Assembly: GCA_012064415.1 (NCBI GenBank)
Contig: SSNU01000155.1
Coordinates: 620,001-684,000 of the forward strand
Length of the DNA stretch: 64,000 nucleotides
Direction: 5' to 3'
Origin: Gyrodactylus bullatarudis
Lineage: Eukaryota > Platyhelminthes > Monogenea > Gyrodactylidea > Gyrodactylidae
Below the pieces are notes generated by a model. The model searched no databases. It worked only from the letters and a program-made list of their open reading frames with translations, and was not told where the DNA came from. Shown one piece after another: positions 61,801 to 64,000 of this stretch. A program made the position numbers and the translations under genes. Numbering within the stretch: the first letter of the stretch is position 1; the number at the start of each line of letters is the position of its first letter.

Positions 61801-63762
61801 AGGGTCCTATTTATGATGAAATAACTGTTTCAGATGCAAAAATAACCCATCGTGTCGTTTTGCCCAAGTCTAGCCATTCCGACGACTTTGAAATAATCAA
61901 CTCTGTTCATTTGGATGAAGAGTTTTCCTCAAGCATCGACATGGTCATGAGAGTATCAACACAAATCAAAAATTCAAGGGAAATCTATACAGATTCCAAT
62001 TGCTACCAGGTAATTCAACTATATTTGACTCAGTCTGACTTGGCAATCTTGCTACTTTTTCTAAAGTTTAAGCCGTTATCCAAAATTGACTCTACATATA
62101 TATTCTCATGCTATTCTATGGTTTATAAATATTGCTCACTGAGTTTATTTAGTTTTAATTGAGGCCCAATCAAACTTTTCTCTGGGTTATTCACAATAAG
62201 TTTTTCAGTCGTGTAAAAGCTGTATTATAGCTTCAAGTCGCCTAAATTCAATGATCAAACAGTTATTTATTTCAACTCTTTTACGCCCCACACCTATAGT
62301 ATAAATCAAATACAATTCTTTTGATTAATTACATTTCGAAATACAATTAATAATAATGGATAAAAGTAACTATTTATTGCTTCTATTGAGTAATTATAAA
62401 GTACGTTTTATTGATTTCCAAAAAAGAAGAGAGTTGCATCAAACTCTTGTTTACTTTCTCTACAAATAATCATTGTCCTATTGATTTGGATATTTATTTC
62501 TGTGAATTATCCCAATTTCCCTTCCCCCTTGCGATGATATGTTGTAAAATTAGAAAATTTCATCTCAAATCCCTTCTAGCTCCTTAGACGACCGTACATT
62601 GAAAAGATTCCCATCCAAGGCAACGTCTATCCAATGCCATGCTCTTCATTCATCCAGAGTACTGAATCCAAGGAGGAGAGTGTCGAGCGTATGACTATGA
62701 TAACCAGCCATCCGATCGGTGTATCCAGTCCAGTTGAGGGCACTGTCCTCGTATGGCTTGATAGGAAATCTTTTCAGGATGATAATAGAGGTCTCTTTAT
62801 TGGAATTATGGACAATTCCCGTGTATCGAACAAGATCAAGGTCATCTTTGAGTCAGTTCAACAGGAATATGTCAGAAATGATCTGGTAAGTAAATACTTG
62901 ACAATGCATGTTTATTTTTTCATTTTCCCACTTGCCAATGGCGTATGTAATTTTATTTTTCAATTCCAATTTTTGAAATTGATTATTTCATGTTCAGACA
63001 GAGCCACGCCTTAAGTATAAAAAAACTATGTTTATAAAGAGACAATGTGGGCCAAATATAATCAAGTCATTTTTCACAAACATTTTATTGATTTGACTTT
63101 TCCTTTCTTCAAGATACCAAGTCATTCAAAATCAGTTTTGCAGGCAATCGAAGGACATCTCAATCCATTGTTGGTGTTTTCGTCAGTTTGCAAAACACTA
63201 ACTGAATGCCTGACACCAGATCATGAACTAATCAGATCTCAGGCAGCAAAACTCGATTCATCGTATAAACTCATGAATCTCAAGACCTTTCATTCAACAG
63301 CCGATGCGTTTAAAAGTTAGTCTCTTCAAAATAGTGTCTTAACCAAATTTTCCAAGCCTTCTCTATCCACTGTTATTTGTTTATCTCATTATATTGGAAA
63401 AATACTGGAAAACTAGATGTACTTAAAATTTATTAAGAAAAAAAACGATATACTTACAAGTAGAATTCGAATAAAATCGCAAATTTAATCTAATAAACTT
63501 TTTCTTTTAAGCCTTCAACAGTAAAAGTAATACCCAAGTTGGATTTGTTATTCAACGAACTTATAGTTTTGACAATGCAGAAAATAACAAGGTATATTGA
63601 TAATTTCACAAATATTTTTATCATTTCTCAAATGCATAATTTTTCATCAGACCTTAATCAATCTCAAGATGATAACCGGAGAAAATTCACGCGCCATAGG
63701 CTTTGCAGAAGCCACATTAACCCTGATCCCTGACTCATCTAAAGAGGTAAAACTATTCGGAA
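58801..63762 (+). CDS. MAN2A: Golgi alpha-mannosidase II (GH38), 3' end unresolved
   Basis: Removes two mannoses from GlcNAcMan5 in N-glycan maturation. Exons: 58801-59079, 59113-59423, 59460-59761, 59817-59997, 60060-60449, 60520-61143, 61213-61387, 61764-62009, 62580-62885, then about 62998-63310, 63512-63592 and 63652-63747, less sure. Type II membrane start ([19 protein letters not shown]) and a coiled stem. Catalytic domain: [11 protein letters not shown] (zinc His and Asp; the usual HND is HQD), [25 protein letters not shown] (nucleophile Asp), [43 protein letters not shown]. The C-terminal part has [13 protein letters not shown] (usually ...QDDNRGLGQ). Early introns are 33, 36 and 55 bp. 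The stop codon was not located with confidence; it lies near or beyond the window end. Confidence 0.9.
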
Positions 63763-64000
63763 GAGAATCACATGTCCAATTAGAATATTTCGACATTCAA
63801 GGCTATTTATTTAAATTTTAAGATTATTATTATGCTTTACTTATTATTACCTCGCCAGCACTTCATATTTATGCAATTTATAAAGATTTCAAATATAAAA
63901 TTTTCTAGATTCATATCATTTTATTTATCTACAATTCGCGGGTAAGCTGATAGCTGACTGTCCTCTCTTCAGGAATGACATGAACAAAATTCTTAGTTAT

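Noticed and set aside
1..64000. tRNA, rRNA, CRISPR arrays, integrated viruses or toxin genes
   Set aside because: I looked for cloverleaf-like boxes, regular spaced repeats and viral or toxin motifs and saw none; the only mobile-element gene is the LINE remnant.

Overview
This window is nuclear DNA from a small-genome bilaterian animal. The evidence is about 18 spliced protein genes in 64 kb, AT-rich spacers, GT-AG introns and an animal-specific repertoire: a Cys-loop receptor, presenilin, a tetraspanin, RGS12/Loco, eEF2K, Golgi mannosidase II and a muscle-type spectrin/Ig protein. Many introns are only 24-40 bp, and within a gene they usually lengthen from 5' to 3'. That pattern is known from parasitic flatworms. 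A compact flatworm (for example a Gyrodactylus-like monogenean) or another simplified spiralian is my best guess, but nothing here proves the taxon.

Layout. At 1-739 (+) is the 3' part of the queuine tRNA-ribosyltransferase accessory subunit QTRT2, converging on COX19 (-) and a PTB-RGS protein of the RGS12/Loco type (-). At 3.4-4.3 kb lies a frameshifted remnant of a non-LTR retrotransposon. A divergent Cys-loop receptor subunit (+) spans 4.6-9.3 kb. An ER EF-hand protein ending in RDEL (-) and the ribosome-assembly GTPase NOG1 (-) follow. NOG1 is head-to-head with the ribosome-quality-control E3 ligase ZNF598 (+). From 17.1 to 36.7 kb, all on the minus strand, is a large gene coding for spectrin-like helical repeats and then about eight Ig domains; it has an internal TATA promoter and alternative 3' ends. 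Next come a divergent intronless 14-3-3 (-) head-to-head with IFRD1 (+), eEF2 kinase (-) head-to-head with RFC4 (+), and an SH3-less endophilin-B-like BAR protein (-) head-to-head with a tetraspanin (+). Then follow an MFSD4/NaGLT1-like transporter (+), a secreted FAS1-domain protein (-), and presenilin (-) head-to-head with Golgi alpha-mannosidase II (+), whose 3' end is unresolved at the window edge.

Shared functions. Several genes serve translation and ribosomes (QTRT2, NOG1, ZNF598, eEF2K), the secretory pathway (RDEL EF-hand protein, FAS1 protein, mannosidase II, presenilin) or signalling (RGS, 14-3-3, Cys-loop receptor). They are not an operon; five divergent pairs share gaps of 101-172 bp that must hold both promoters.

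The least ordinary items are the ultrashort-intron gradient, one endophilin intron that only fits with AC-AG (or GA-TA) ends, the multi-promoter and multi-tail spectrin/Ig gene, the receptor with an altered pore and ligand site, and a palindromic MITE-like family with two copies. Exon borders were read by eye from splice signals, reading frame and remembered family patterns; no alignment or RNA data were available.
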